Source of the DNA: Micrococcales bacterium
GTDB taxonomy: Bacteria > Actinomycetota > Actinomycetes > Actinomycetales > Microbacteriaceae
Length of the DNA: 34,475 bases
NCBI GenBank assembly: GCA_947454255.1
Contig: CANGIU010000014.1
Location: 1 to 34,475, forward strand
Reading direction: 5' to 3'
The notes beneath the pieces are model-generated. The model was not told the origin of the DNA, ran no database searches, and worked only from the letters and a program-made list of their open reading frames with translations. A program made the position numbers and the translations under genes. Every line of letters begins with the position of its first letter. Positions within the stretch are counted from its first letter, which is position 1. This document shows, piece after piece, positions 1 through 8,547 of the stretch.

Positions 1-792
1 ATCACTTACTACGTCGTCGTGAATGTCCTTTGCCAATATATTTTTTCCACCCCAATTGGTGGCTCACACGAACTAGTCACTTTGATTCTTGATGGTGAAT
101 ACACAATTCTGACCAATGGCTCTGTTGCAATTATTGCGTTGATGCTTCGTCACGCGGCTAAACAAAGCGACATAGCAAACAGTCTCAGAATTGAAGCTGC
201 AATCCTTGAAGCTCAAGTTGAAGCGCAATCAAAGGAACGATCCAGGCTTGATGCGCTTGTTCATGACAGCGTCCTTACCGCTCTTATCAGCGCAGGAAGC
301 GCTAAGTCCGAAGAAGAGACAAAAGCTGCTGCTGAACTTGCCACTTTAGCTATCCACCGTCTCCAAAACGCAGATGCAAGTTATGAAGAATCTGCAAGCG
401 TCTTCTGCTCATCACTTTTTGACTCTGTTATCGCCGCAGTTCAAAGACTTGACCCAGAAATCCAATACAAGAAGACCTGCCTTAGCTCTATTGAGGTTAG
501 TGGGGAAGTCGCATCGGCACTTACTGAGGCGACAATTCAAGCTGTCCAGAACTCTGTTGTTCATGCCGGTTCCAAAGCTAAGCGAGAGGTGCACCTGAAA
601 TCATCACAGGGACATCTGAAGATTGTCATTAAGGATGACGGTATGGGCTTTAGACCAAACCGGTTACCTAGAGGTCGTCTTGGCATCAAACTCTCCATCC
701 ATGAGCGAATGGAAGGAGTTGCTGGTAAAGCACACATTGTTTCAGCTCCTAGAAAAGGAACCACAGTAATTCTCGAATGGAGTCAAGGATGA
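1..792 (+). CDS. Sensor histidine kinase, 5'-truncated by the window edge
   Basis: The frame is open to base 1 with no stop, so the gene almost certainly begins outside the window; a GTG at 19 is only the first start-like codon inside it. The visible part begins with a hydrophobic stretch, probably the last membrane segment of a sensor region. A helical linker follows, then an H-box (LDALVHDSV, H82 counted from the GTG) of the HisKA_3/NarL-type kinase style. The ATPase domain has an N-box (EATIQAVQNSVVHAG), a G1 box (DDGMGF) and a G2-like region (RGRLGIKLSIHERM). Such kinases autophosphorylate on His and usually pair with a LuxR/NarL-type response regulator. None is visible here, so it may lie upstream of base 1. 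The gene overlaps the next by ATGA (789-792), which suggests translational coupling. Ligand and target are unknown. Confidence 0.85.
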   Translation: MTYYVVVNVLCQYIFSTPIGGSHELVTLILDGEYTILTNGSVAIIALMLRHAAKQSDIANSLRIEAAILEAQVEAQSKERSRLDALVHDSVLTALISAGSAKSEEETKAAAELATLAIHRLQNADASYEESASVFCSSLFDSVIAAVQRLDPEIQYKKTCLSSIEVSGEVASALTEATIQAVQNSVVHAGSKAKREVHLKSSQGHLKIVIKDDGMGFRPNRLPRGRLGIKLSIHERMEGVAGKAHIVSAPRKGTTVILEWSQG

Positions 793-1757
793 TCTCTATT
801 CGCAGATGGGTAGCGTCCTTCATTCCATTTATTTATGCAATCTATTTACCCGTTCAGTCGATGCTGCTGCCAAATCCACTAGAGCGAAAATTTGAACTCT
901 TTGCACTAGTTGTTTATCTAATTGCAGCAGCTTCTTCATTTCTTTTATACAAGGGGCTAAAACTTCCCTTAGCCCAAGGTCTATACAACCTATTCGCAGC
1001 AATCATCATGCCTGCTGTCGTAATTGCACAGAGAGATAACATCAACGATCAAAGTGTTGGTGGCTGGGTTGTTATGGGTACAGCAGTTATTCTGACTGTC
1101 ACTGCAGTTCGCCAACAAAGATTGCTTGCAATTATCGGAACGATAGCTTTGGCATTTCAAATTCTGATTCACTATGGCCCAATTGCGGCATTGACCAGTG
1201 GGCTAGTCGGTGCGGTGGTTCTAGTCCTAGCTGGCTTAGGTGTCTCCGCTGGAATACAAAAGGCAAACTCAGAAGTTGATGGTTATCGATTACAAGAACA
1301 AACCTCTAGGGCGCAAATCGCAGCAACAACCGCGACCAGAGGCGAACGTGCAACCAGGTTGCAGGCAGTCTTAGGTTTAGCCATCCCGATGCTAACCGAG
1401 ATCGCTCAATCAAAAACTTCCTTACCTGAAGAACAAAAACGAGAAGCAAAATTCCTTGAGCTTAGTTTGCGTGATGAAATTAGAGGTAGGAATTTACTTA
1501 CGCCGGAATTGAAACTTGAAATTCAGAGACTCAGGAGCCTGGGTGTTGATGTTGCTGTGCTTGATGAGGGTGGAACAGATTACCTAGCGCCAGAGGTAAA
1601 AGAGAACCTGTTGAATCAAGCTGTATTTGCACTGCAAAGCGTTACTCAAGGACGGGTAACTATCAGAAGCCCACGGGGAGAAAGTTTTGCTTTGACTGTG
1701 GTGGCAACTTTGCCAGGACAGGCACAACCACTAGTTTCTCTGCGACTTAGCGCTTAA
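789..1757 (+). CDS. Polytopic membrane protein with degenerate histidine-kinase-like C-terminal region
   Basis: The first half has about five or six hydrophobic segments, from roughly residue 5 to 165. The cytoplasmic second half contains helical text (LELSLRDEIRGRNLLTPEL) followed by a segment ending in TIRSPRGESFALTVVATLPG. This resembles the tail of a GHKL kinase fold, but I see no phospho-acceptor H-box and no convincing N- or G-boxes. The ATG at 789 overlaps the stop of the upstream kinase (ATGA) and has GGAG six bases before it. An in-frame ATG at 777 would add four residues but has no better ribosome site. Its position directly after a kinase suggests an accessory sensor or partner in the same two-component module; that role is inference. 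It could also be an inactive kinase paralogue. Confidence 0.7.
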   Translation: MISIRRWVASFIPFIYAIYLPVQSMLLPNPLERKFELFALVVYLIAAASSFLLYKGLKLPLAQGLYNLFAAIIMPAVVIAQRDNINDQSVGGWVVMGTAVILTVTAVRQQRLLAIIGTIALAFQILIHYGPIAALTSGLVGAVVLVLAGLGVSAGIQKANSEVDGYRLQEQTSRAQIAATTATRGERATRLQAVLGLAIPMLTEIAQSKTSLPEEQKREAKFLELSLRDEIRGRNLLTPELKLEIQRLRSLGVDVAVLDEGGTDYLAPEVKENLLNQAVFALQSVTQGRVTIRSPRGESFALTVVATLPGQAQPLVSLRLSA

Positions 1758-1763
1758 CCCCCA

Positions 1764-1802
1764 ACGGGCCTGGGAGTTGGCTTTTACCAACTCCTGGCCC
1801 GT
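1764..1802 (+). terminator. Strong hairpin after the kinase operon
   Basis: Bases 1764-1780 and 1787-1802 are near-perfect inverted repeats (acgggcctgggagttgg against ccaactcctggcccgt) with one bulged base and a six-base loop. The hairpin begins seven bases after the stop at 1757. No T-run follows, so it is a stem-type terminator or an mRNA-stabilising hairpin rather than a textbook intrinsic terminator. Confidence 0.6.
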
Positions 1803-1810
1803 CCCCTGGA

Positions 1811-1846
1811 GTGAATCTCGAATCCCCTTGATAATCAGAGATTCAC
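1811..1846. repeat. 8-bp inverted repeat in the convergent spacer
   Basis: GTGAATCT at 1811-1818 is repeated inverted as AGATTCAC at 1839-1846, with a 20-base loop. It lies between the stem at 1764-1802 and the hairpins nearer the minus-strand gene. It could be a secondary transcription-stop or RNA structure; no function can be assigned. Confidence 0.4.
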
Positions 1847-1907
1847 TTGACGGAATAAAACTAAACTCCGACGGTTCTAATCTGCCGAATATTTAAGGTG
1901 AGTATTA

Positions 1908-1965
1908 GTCCCCACTTTGGGGGACAGGCTTAAATGGGAGATGGCTCCCCTTTTCAGAGGAGCCA
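1908..1965 (-). terminator. Two hairpins downstream of the DUF885 gene
   Basis: Read on the minus strand after the stop at 1981, bases 1965-1942 form TGGCTCC/GGAGCCA, extendable by wobble pairing, with a short A-rich loop and then a pyrimidine-rich stretch. A second stem, GTCCCC/GGGGAC, spans 1908-1925. Together they are a plausible terminator pair for the accD-accE-DUF885 transcription unit, which faces the kinase operon here. Confidence 0.5.
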
Positions 1966-1980
1966 CCGCACGACCTTCAC

Positions 1981-3645
1981 TTATCCCAGCAAAGCTGTCT
2001 CCAGTGTATCTAATCCGATACTTCCTAGGTTCAGAGCCTTCATGTGGAATTCCTTGATGTTGAAATTCGCACCTTGACGCTTTTTGTATTCGTCTCTGAT
2101 CTGCTCCCAGATTCTTTGACCAATCTTGTATGAAGGAGCCTGTCCTGGCCAACCGAAGTAACGGTGCACCTCAAAGTTGATGAACTGCTCGCTCATGTTT
2201 ACGTTCTTGCTCATGAAATCAAGTGCGTATTCGAAGTCCCACTTACCGGTGCCATCAAGTCTTGGCTTACCTAGGTGAACGCCGATATCTAGAACCACAC
2301 GAGCTGCACGCATGCGCTGGCCGTCAAGCATTCCTAGACGATCGCCTGGATCATCCAAGAAGCCAAGTTCTTGCATCAAACGCTCAGCGTAAAGTGCCCA
2401 ACCCTCACCATGACCTGAAGACCAAGAAGCTAGTCTGCGCCATGAGTTTAGATCTGCCTTGTTGTATACCTTCTGAGCAATCTGAAGGTGGTGCCCTGGC
2501 ACACCTTCGTGATAAACAGTTGTGGTTTCACGCCAAGTGTCGAATTCGGTAACACCAACTGGAACTGACCACCACATTCTTCCCGGTCTTGAGAAGTCAT
2601 CAGTTGGGCTGGTGTAGTAGATACCACCGTGCTGAGTTGGAGCAATCATGCACTCAAGTTTTCTGAGTGGCTCTGCGATGTCGAAGTGAGTACCACTTAG
2701 CTTTTCAATTGCTGCATCTGAGAGCTTTTGCATCCAGCGTTGCAGTTCTTCAGTGCCGTGGAGCTTACGCTTTGGGTCATTATCGAGGAATTCGATAGCT
2801 TCCTGAACGGTAGCCCCTGGCTTGATTTCATTTGCAACAGCATTCTGTTCGGCAACAACTCGGGCAAGTTCTTCTTTACCCCACTCGTAGGTCTCATCAA
2901 GATCTACTCGCTTGCCAAGATACTGTGCGCTTAGCAGGGCATATCTTTCACGGCCGATTGCATCTTCCTTATTTCCAGCAGGAAGTAGCTCTTCTTTAAA
3001 GAAATTAGTTAGCTTGGCATATCCTTCGGTAGCAGCTTCTGCAGACGCTAGAAGTTCAGCCTTAAGAGATTCAGGAATTGCACCTTCAGTAGCTTCTGCA
3101 TTAGCAGCAAACTTTCTGAAGAATCCATCAGGAGTCAGAAGTTGTTCAGCCTGAGTGATAGCCAGTTTGATCTGACGAATAGCAGGAGTGTCATTGTGCT
3201 TGATACCAACGCGAAGAGTCTCGATGTATCCATCGACTGCAGTCTCGACAGCTTGCATACGCTTTGATAGGTTTTCCCAGTTCTCCACTGTTGCTGTTGG
3301 AGAGAGGTCAAAGATATCTCTGATGCCTTGAGCAGGAGATGCGATTGGGTTTAGGTCTCTGTGCCAGAGTCCAGATTCATAAATTTCATTACTTAGTTTT
3401 AGAGTCGAAGTCATTGCCAGTTTGGTGACTTTATCGATGTCATCTCTAACTGCGGTTGCTTCAACCTTGGCAAGCATTTCATTTTGAAGCTTGTTGTATT
3501 CTGCACCAGCTTCTGGGCTTGTGTCTTCTAGTTTGTCTTCGCCAACTTTGAAACCTGCGTATGTTGCAAATTCAGGGCTTAGTTCAACTAACTTCTTTAC
3601 CCAGTCTTCGGCTAAAAGATCTAGATCTGATGGTTCACGGGTCAT
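1981..3645 (-). CDS. DUF885-family metallopeptidase-like protein
   Basis: The 554-residue product fits the usual DUF885 length. It carries the family's zinc motif HEGVPGHH (H379, E380, H385/H386). A downstream helix, EGWALYAERL, supplies E421 as a plausible third ligand, as in gluzincin-type peptidases. I see no signal peptide, so it should be cytoplasmic. The ATG at 3645 is preceded by AAAGGA with six bases of spacing. A longer reading from 3843 exists, but its extra 66 residues overlap accE in another frame and look non-coding. The gene lies 49 bases after accE on the same strand and is probably co-transcribed with the carboxylase genes. Peptidase activity is inferred from family motifs; the substrate is unknown. 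Confidence 0.88.
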   Translation of the reverse strand: MTREPSDLDLLAEDWVKKLVELSPEFATYAGFKVGEDKLEDTSPEAGAEYNKLQNEMLAKVEATAVRDDIDKVTKLAMTSTLKLSNEIYESGLWHRDLNPIASPAQGIRDIFDLSPTATVENWENLSKRMQAVETAVDGYIETLRVGIKHNDTPAIRQIKLAITQAEQLLTPDGFFRKFAANAEATEGAIPESLKAELLASAEAATEGYAKLTNFFKEELLPAGNKEDAIGRERYALLSAQYLGKRVDLDETYEWGKEELARVVAEQNAVANEIKPGATVQEAIEFLDNDPKRKLHGTEELQRWMQKLSDAAIEKLSGTHFDIAEPLRKLECMIAPTQHGGIYYTSPTDDFSRPGRMWWSVPVGVTEFDTWRETTTVYHEGVPGHHLQIAQKVYNKADLNSWRRLASWSSGHGEGWALYAERLMQELGFLDDPGDRLGMLDGQRMRAARVVLDIGVHLGKPRLDGTGKWDFEYALDFMSKNVNMSEQFINFEVHRYFGWPGQAPSYKIGQRIWEQIRDEYKKRQGANFNIKEFHMKALNLGSIGLDTLETALLG

Positions 3646-3694
3646 TTCAGGTCCTTTCAGATTGTTGAAACCTGAAGATAAATCTAGTCCTGTT

Positions 3695-3931
3695 TTAGTC
3701 CATCCCTGGTCGGAATTGTGCCTGCCACTGGCCAAAGCCAGGGGATAGGTCGCTTCTAAGGTTTCCCACATTGCGGTTCCAAGAGGAAGCGGGCTTCTTA
3801 ACCTGTTTTTTAGCCGATGTAACCTCAGCATGCCTTGCTTCAAGAATGGCTATAACAGCAGCTAATTCGGCTGCCGTCGGGCTTCCAGCAACGACCTTTA
3901 TGGTCTGGGCAATGTTCTCTTCAGCACTCAT
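3695..3931 (-). CDS. accE: Acyl-CoA carboxylase epsilon subunit
   Basis: This 78-residue protein has the two conserved ends of the actinobacterial AccE family. Near the N-terminus is VVAGSPTAAELAAVIAILEA, matching the family V-x-G-x-P-T-x-x-E-L-A-A-[LV] pattern. Near the C-terminus is a Trp- and Gly-containing tail (SPGFGQWQAQFRPG), matching PGPGAWRAS-type endings. The linker is Ala/Lys-rich. Epsilon subunits stabilise or activate acyl-CoA carboxylase carboxyltransferase complexes in mycobacteria, streptomycetes and relatives. The start codon shares one base with the accD stop (TAATG), which implies coupled translation. It is easy to miss because a spurious extension of the downstream gene covers it in another frame. 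Confidence 0.88.
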   Translation of the reverse strand: MSAEENIAQTIKVVAGSPTAAELAAVIAILEARHAEVTSAKKQVKKPASSWNRNVGNLRSDLSPGFGQWQAQFRPGMD

Positions 3932-5526
3932 TACAGTGGAATGTTTCCATGCTTTTTAGGTGGTGTTGCCGCACGCTTGGTCTTCAATGCGGCTAGCGCT
4001 TTGATTACAGAGACTCGAGTAGCAGCTGGCTCGATGATGCCATCTAACTCGCCTCGCTCAGCAGCAAGATAAGGGCTAGCAACGCTATAGGTGTATTCAG
4101 CGGCTAACTGTGCCCTGACCTTCTTGATGTCTTCACCGGCTTCTTCAGCAGCTTTGATCTTGTCCTTGAACAAGATGTTTACTGCACCTTCGCCACCCAT
4201 AACTGCAATCTCTGCAGTTGGCCAAGCAAGGTTGATGTCTGCGCCCAGCTGCTTAGAGCCCATAACGATGTATGCGCCTCCGTAGGCCTTACGAGTAATA
4301 ACGGTTACCAGCGGAACAGTAGCTTCTGCGTAGGCATAAATCAGTTTCGCTCCGCGACGAATAACACCAGCCCACTCTTGGTCTGCTCCTGGCAAGTAAC
4401 CAGGGACGTCGACCAATGTTAGAACTGGAATTGAGAAGGCATCTGCAAATCGAACAAAGCGTGCTGCTTTTTCAGCAGCATCGATGTTAAGTGTTCCTGC
4501 GAGTGCACTTGGTTGGTTGGCGATAATTGCTACCGAAGACCCAGCGATGCGAGCAAAACCAATCACAATGTTTGGGGCGAACAGAGGTTGCACCTCTAAG
4601 AACTGGTTATCGTCAACAATCGATTCGATTACCTTGATCATGCTGTATGGCTGGTTAGGTGAATCAGGAATTATTGTGTTTAACTCACGGTCAGCCTCAG
4701 TGATTTCTAATGAGCCGGTTGTTTCATAGGTGATTGTTTCACTGAGATTGTTTTCAGGAAGATAGCTAAGAAGGTTTCTTGCATAGTCCAGGGCATCTTC
4801 TTCATCGCTAGCCAGGTAGTGGGCAACGCCAGAGGTTTGGTTGTGAGCAAGGGCTCCACCGAGGGCTTCCATCTCAACAACTTCACCGGTAACGGTCTTG
4901 ATGACATCAGGGCCTGTAACAAACATGTTAGAAGTCTTATCAACCATGATTACAAAATCGGTAAGCGCTGGGCCATAGACTGCGCCACCAGCTGCAGGGC
5001 CCAAGATGATAGACAACTGAGGGATAACTCCCGAGGCCATGGTGTGACGTTTGAAGATTTCACCATACTTACCAAGTGCGATAACACCTTCTTGAATACG
5101 TGCACCACCTGAATCAAGAATTCCAATAAGCGGAACACCGGTAGCGATTGCAAGGTCCATAATCTTGATGATCTTGTTTCCCGCAGCTTCACCAAGTGAC
5201 CCACCAAAAATAGTGAAGTCTTGAGAGAAGAGAGCAACCTGACGACCACCAATAGTTCCGATACCAGTGACGACTGAGTCACCGTAAGGACGGTTCTTGT
5301 CCATGCCAAAAGCTGTTGAACGATGTCTAACAAATTCATCCATCTCAACAAATGAACCTGGGTCAAGAAGTAACTCGATGCGTTCACGAGCAGTCTTCTT
5401 ACCTTTAGCGTGTTGTTTAGCGATAGCTGCTTCACCACTGGCATACACAGCCTCGTGGTAGCGGTTTCTTAGATCTTCAATTCTTCCGGCAGTCGTTGAG
5501 AGGTCGGGTTGTTTCTTATCGGTCAA
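3931..5526 (-). CDS. accD: Acyl-CoA (propionyl/acetyl-CoA) carboxylase carboxyltransferase beta subunit
   Basis: This is a full-length biotin-dependent carboxyltransferase of about 531 residues, similar to AccD5/PccB proteins. It transfers carboxyl from carboxybiotin to acetyl- or propionyl-CoA to make malonyl- or methylmalonyl-CoA. Visible signatures are [17 protein letters not shown] at the N-terminus, [26 protein letters not shown] and [16 protein letters not shown] in the first crotonase-like half, and [12 protein letters not shown] and [13 protein letters not shown] in the second. I prefer the TTG at 5526 because GGAG lies seven bases upstream. A TTG at 5577 would add 17 residues but has no ribosome site. 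It is divergent from birA, whose product biotinylates the alpha-subunit partner, and is followed by accE. Acyl-CoA preference cannot be settled by eye. Confidence 0.95.
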   Translation of the reverse strand: MTDKKQPDLSTTAGRIEDLRNRYHEAVYASGEAAIAKQHAKGKKTARERIELLLDPGSFVEMDEFVRHRSTAFGMDKNRPYGDSVVTGIGTIGGRQVALFSQDFTIFGGSLGEAAGNKIIKIMDLAIATGVPLIGILDSGGARIQEGVIALGKYGEIFKRHTMASGVIPQLSIILGPAAGGAVYGPALTDFVIMVDKTSNMFVTGPDVIKTVTGEVVEMEALGGALAHNQTSGVAHYLASDEEDALDYARNLLSYLPENNLSETITYETTGSLEITEADRELNTIIPDSPNQPYSMIKVIESIVDDNQFLEVQPLFAPNIVIGFARIAGSSVAIIANQPSALAGTLNIDAAEKAARFVRFADAFSIPVLTLVDVPGYLPGADQEWAGVIRRGAKLIYAYAEATVPLVTVITRKAYGGAYIVMGSKQLGADINLAWPTAEIAVMGGEGAVNILFKDKIKAAEEAGEDIKKVRAQLAAEYTYSVASPYLAAERGELDGIIEPAATRVSVIKALAALKTKRAATPPKKHGNIPL

Positions 5527-5597
5527 AGCGGAGCTCCAATTAGTTTGATTTCTCTGGCTTAGAGCAACTCTATCCAAGAGGTGTCGGTAGGAGGGTC

Positions 5598-5603
5598 TAA
5601 CCT
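5598..5603 (+). promoter_or_regulatory. Putative -10 box of a leaderless birA promoter
   Basis: TAACCT lies exactly seven bases before the birA ATG at 5611, placing transcription start at or next to the A of the start codon. The AGGAGGG at 5590-5595 is about 15 bases away, too far for a normal ribosome site. The AGGG at 5605-5608 is only two bases away, too close. No good -35 is visible. Confidence 0.45.
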
Positions 5604-5610
5604 TAGGGTT

Positions 5611-6393
5611 ATGGAATTATCCGCAAGCTCTGAATTTTCATCAAAAGTCCTGTATTTGCCTGAAATAGGCTCAACAAACACCGAATTGTTGGCTCGAGCA
5701 GCCCAAACCCCTGAAGAATGGCCCGATTTCAGCGTACTTATCACCGATAACCAAACTGCAGGTAGGGGTAGGTTAGATCGATCTTGGGTAGCTAACCCCG
5801 GCGATGCTCTAGCCGTTTCGATACTTCTTCGACCAAAAGCATTCGAAATCTCAAGATTTGGCTGGTTGCCACTCATGGCAGGGTTGGCCATGACTAATTG
5901 TGTTCAGTCTCTTATCTATGAAGCGGACGTTAGCTTGAAATGGCCAAATGATGTCCTAGTAAATGGCGAGAAGATTTCCGGAATCCTTGCCGAGGTCATT
6001 TCGACTGGCGATGGCGTGGTTATTGGAGCAGGACTAAATCTAAAGCAGAGCAAGCTAGCACTGCCAATACCAACTGCGACCTCGTTAGCACTCCACGATG
6101 TTGTTGCCTTCGACCTTGATGATATTTTGGTTCGATATTTAGCTTCTTTTAAACGGTTGTATGAGCAGTTTTGTGATGAATCAGGAGATGCCGAGTTGAG
6201 TGGCCTTAGAGCTGAGATCTTGGAGGCATCCTCAACAATCGGTTCTCAAGTCTTGGTTCAGTTGCCGGATGGATCAGAGTTCACTGGCAAAGCGGCAGGT
6301 CTGGATAACGATGGCCGACTCCTCGTAGCTCTGAGTGATCCGTTGGAAATTCGTGCCGTTGCGGCTGGAGACATTAAACACTTGCGACAATAG
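5611..6393 (+). CDS. birA: Biotin--[acetyl-CoA carboxylase] ligase
   Basis: The 260-residue enzyme activates biotin with ATP and attaches it to the biotin carrier domain of acyl-CoA carboxylase. The catalytic domain carries the biotinyl-AMP loop GRGRLDR (51-57) and KWPNDV (110-115), followed by GILAEV and [10 protein letters not shown] small C-terminal SH3-like domain follows. There is no N-terminal helix-turn-helix, so this is a class I ligase that should not itself repress transcription, unlike E. coli BirA. A GTG at 5581 would add ten residues, but the ATG at 5611 fits the family start and the leaderless promoter spacing. It is divergent from accD. The next gene begins four bases after its stop. 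Confidence 0.93.
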   Translation: MELSASSEFSSKVLYLPEIGSTNTELLARAAQTPEEWPDFSVLITDNQTAGRGRLDRSWVANPGDALAVSILLRPKAFEISRFGWLPLMAGLAMTNCVQSLIYEADVSLKWPNDVLVNGEKISGILAEVISTGDGVVIGAGLNLKQSKLALPIPTATSLALHDVVAFDLDDILVRYLASFKRLYEQFCDESGDAELSGLRAEILEASSTIGSQVLVQLPDGSEFTGKAAGLDNDGRLLVALSDPLEIRAVAAGDIKHLRQ

Positions 6394-6397
6394 GCAA

Positions 6398-6871
6398 GTG
6401 AGCTCAGCAGAAAACACCTTTAGCGAAAAAGAACTCGCTTCTTTACGTAAGCACGGGTCTGCTCTGGTGATTCCGGTTTTGCTTTTAGGTGTCATTTCAG
6501 GACTGTTCTTCTTTCTGGATTCCAGATCTACTTTGTCTTGGCAGCATCAAACGGTTTTAGCTGTGGCACTGACCCTGGGATTAATATTTTGGCTCTTGCC
6601 ATCAGTTCGATACTTCACTAATCGCTATGTCATTTCATCGAACCGAATTGTCATCCATGCTGGCCTAACTGGAAAAGAAGCAGACCAGGCAAGCTGGAAT
6701 GAGATAAACGGAGTTTCTATAAGTAAAGCGTTTCTTGCCGTCTCGGGAGATATTCATCTGCATCGAGAATTTGGTCAGGATCTAGTTTTGAAGAATGTTG
6801 GCAATTCCAAAAAACTCATTCGAGTTATTGAGGCGCACCTAGCGTCAAGGGCAAAAGCAAGAGCGAACTGA
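6398..6871 (+). CDS. PH-domain (bPH2-type) membrane protein
   Basis: The product is about 157 residues from a GTG four bases after the birA stop; an earlier ATG at 6335 lies deep inside birA. Two hydrophobic segments sit near residues 20-40 and 50-70. They are followed by a bacterial PH-like beta domain beginning YFTNRYVISSNRIVIHAGL, a characteristic start for this family. A gene of this type commonly lies between birA and purK in actinobacteria, including the M. tuberculosis order, which supports the call. The biochemical role is unknown. Confidence 0.8.
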   Translation: MSSAENTFSEKELASLRKHGSALVIPVLLLGVISGLFFFLDSRSTLSWQHQTVLAVALTLGLIFWLLPSVRYFTNRYVISSNRIVIHAGLTGKEADQASWNEINGVSISKAFLAVSGDIHLHREFGQDLVLKNVGNSKKLIRVIEAHLASRAKARAN

Positions 6872-6882
6872 AAGAATATATT

Positions 6883-7992
6883 GTGCTTAGAACTGTAGGG
6901 ATTATCGGTGGCGGTCAGCTGGCTCGAATGATGATTGTGCCGGCCATCGAACTTGGCTTTGAAATCAAGGTCCTAGCTGAAGCCGAGCAATCTCCTGCAA
7001 AATTGGCGGCAACTGTCGGTGACTACTCTGATCTCCAGACAGTAAAAGAATTTGCCAACACTGTTGACGTGATCACTTTTGATCACGAGCACGTTCCACT
7101 TGAAATACTCGAAGCACTTATTGCTGATGGTGTAAATGTCCAGCCGTCGCCAAAAGCTTTGCTCTTTGCTCAAAATAAGTTAGCAATGCGAAAGCGCTTA
7201 GCTGAATTGAACGTGCCAATTCCTGATTGGGCAGAAGTTAGTTCTGCGGCTGAGATTGATTCCTTTATCAAAGAGCACGAGGGTGAGGCGGTTCTAAAGA
7301 CCGCAACCGGTGGTTATGACGGTAAAGGTGTTCGAATAATCAGATCAGCAGGTGAGGCAACTGATTGGTTGAATGCTGGCAAACCCTTGCTCATCGAAGA
7401 GAAGGTTAACTTTGTTCGTGAGTTGGCTCAACTATCTGCGAGAAATTCGAGTGGGCAGTGGCTTGCCTGGCACGTAGTTCAAACGATTCAACGAGCTGGC
7501 GTTTGTGCCGAAGTCCATTCGCCAGCGGCCAACGCAGATTCTGAAGCGGCAGCAAAGATTGCTGAGGTGATAGCCACTGGTTTTGGTGTAACAGGTGTCT
7601 TGGCAGTAGAGCTCTTTGAAACTGCAGATGGAAAACTCTTAGTCAATGAATTAGCGATGCGCCCACATAATTCAGGACACTTCACCATAGAAGGTTCTGT
7701 CACTAGCCAGTTTGAACAGCACTTAAGGGCAGTCCTGGATCTACCACTTGGTTCAACTGAGGGCACCAGTGCTTTTGCGGTGATGCTGAATCTATTGGGC
7801 CCTGAAACTGCAAATACTTTTGCCGAGCACTTTGAGAATGCTTGGGTACTTGAAAATACTTCACACATTCACCTATACGGTAAGGAATATCGAGCTGGTC
7901 GCAAGATGGGTCACATCACGGCACTGTCTAGCGATTCCTTGCAGGACGCTAGGGACCAAGCGTTGGCAACCTATAACGCCCTGCTTGCCTAA
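6883..7992 (+). CDS. purK: 5-(carboxyamino)imidazole ribonucleotide synthase
   Basis: This 369-residue ATP-grasp enzyme converts aminoimidazole ribonucleotide, ATP and bicarbonate to N5-CAIR in purine synthesis. The N-terminal GIIGGGQLARMM loop is diagnostic. The ATP-grasp core has LKTATGGYDGKGV. The C-terminal part has NELAMRPHNSGHFTIEG and SQFEQHLRAVLDLPLG, matching the PurK signature almost residue for residue. The GTG at 6883 lies 11 bases after the previous stop with only a weak purine-rich ribosome site (GAAAGAA). purE follows after 60 bases, so the two consecutive pathway steps are probably co-transcribed. Confidence 0.96.
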   Translation: MLRTVGIIGGGQLARMMIVPAIELGFEIKVLAEAEQSPAKLAATVGDYSDLQTVKEFANTVDVITFDHEHVPLEILEALIADGVNVQPSPKALLFAQNKLAMRKRLAELNVPIPDWAEVSSAAEIDSFIKEHEGEAVLKTATGGYDGKGVRIIRSAGEATDWLNAGKPLLIEEKVNFVRELAQLSARNSSGQWLAWHVVQTIQRAGVCAEVHSPAANADSEAAAKIAEVIATGFGVTGVLAVELFETADGKLLVNELAMRPHNSGHFTIEGSVTSQFEQHLRAVLDLPLGSTEGTSAFAVMLNLLGPETANTFAEHFENAWVLENTSHIHLYGKEYRAGRKMGHITALSSDSLQDARDQALATYNALLA

Positions 7993-8052
7993 CCTGATTT
8001 AGCGGTGGGTAAATCTAGACTTGCAGAAGTAATCAAGAATCTAGGAGAAACC

Positions 8053-8547
8053 ATGACTGCACCCATTGTTGGAGTGATTATGGGCTCAGATAGCGACTGG
8101 GCAATCATGAGTGATGCCGCCCAAGCGCTCAAGGAATTCGGCATTGAGTATGAGGTTGAAGTCCTTTCTGCGCACCGAACTCCTGATCGAATGATTGAGT
8201 GGGGCAAAGCTGCAGCGGCTAGGGGCATCAAGGTGATTATCGCTGGAGCCGGGGGAGCGGCACACTTGCCAGGCATGGTTGCATCAGTTTCCAGACTCCC
8301 AGTCATCGGTGTCCCTGTCAGGCTAAAAAATCTCGATGGGATGGATTCTCTGTTATCAATCGTCCAGATGCCGGCAGGAATTCCTGTGGCAACTGTCTCT
8401 ATTGATGGTGCACGTAACGCCGGTATTCTGGCTGCCAGAATCATCGGTGCTAATGATGAAAAAGTTGCAGCAGCTCTTGACGCTTTTAGCACTTCGCTAG
8501 CCGCCCAGGTTGAGATCAAGAATCAGAATCTAAAATCTCAGCTATGA
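8053..8547 (+). CDS. purE: N5-carboxyaminoimidazole ribonucleotide mutase
   Basis: The 164-residue class I PurE moves the carboxyl group of N5-CAIR to give CAIR, the step after PurK. Signatures are MGSDSDW (10-16), the active-site SAHRTPDRM (from residue 39) and [11 protein letters not shown]. The ATG at 8053 has AGGAGA four or five bases upstream and matches the family N-terminus. A GTG at 8005 in frame would add 16 unlike residues. The last 15 or so residues are a charged tail without family conservation. The stop overlaps the next start as ATGA. Confidence 0.96.
   Translation: MTAPIVGVIMGSDSDWAIMSDAAQALKEFGIEYEVEVLSAHRTPDRMIEWGKAAAARGIKVIIAGAGGAAHLPGMVASVSRLPVIGVPVRLKNLDGMDSLLSIVQMPAGIPVATVSIDGARNAGILAARIIGANDEKVAAALDAFSTSLAAQVEIKNQNLKSQL

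Noticed and set aside
3646-3843. A 66-residue N-terminal extension of the DUF885 gene
   Set aside because: It overlaps accE in another frame, has no family resemblance, and the ATG at 3645 has a well-placed AAAGGA.
5527-5577. A 17-residue extension of accD from a TTG at 5577
   Set aside because: No ribosome site precedes it, whereas the TTG at 5526 has GGAG at seven bases and begins close to the conserved TTAG region.
7488-7868. Long reverse-strand frames inside purK, purE (7989-8519), accD (4950-5444) and secA (28008-28268)
   Set aside because: They are shadows of well-supported genes, with no ribosome sites, no recognisable domains and Ser/Leu-rich composition typical of antisense frames.
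8005-8052. A GTG start for purE that adds 16 residues
   Set aside because: The added residues do not resemble PurE, and the ATG at 8053 has AGGAGA at normal spacing.
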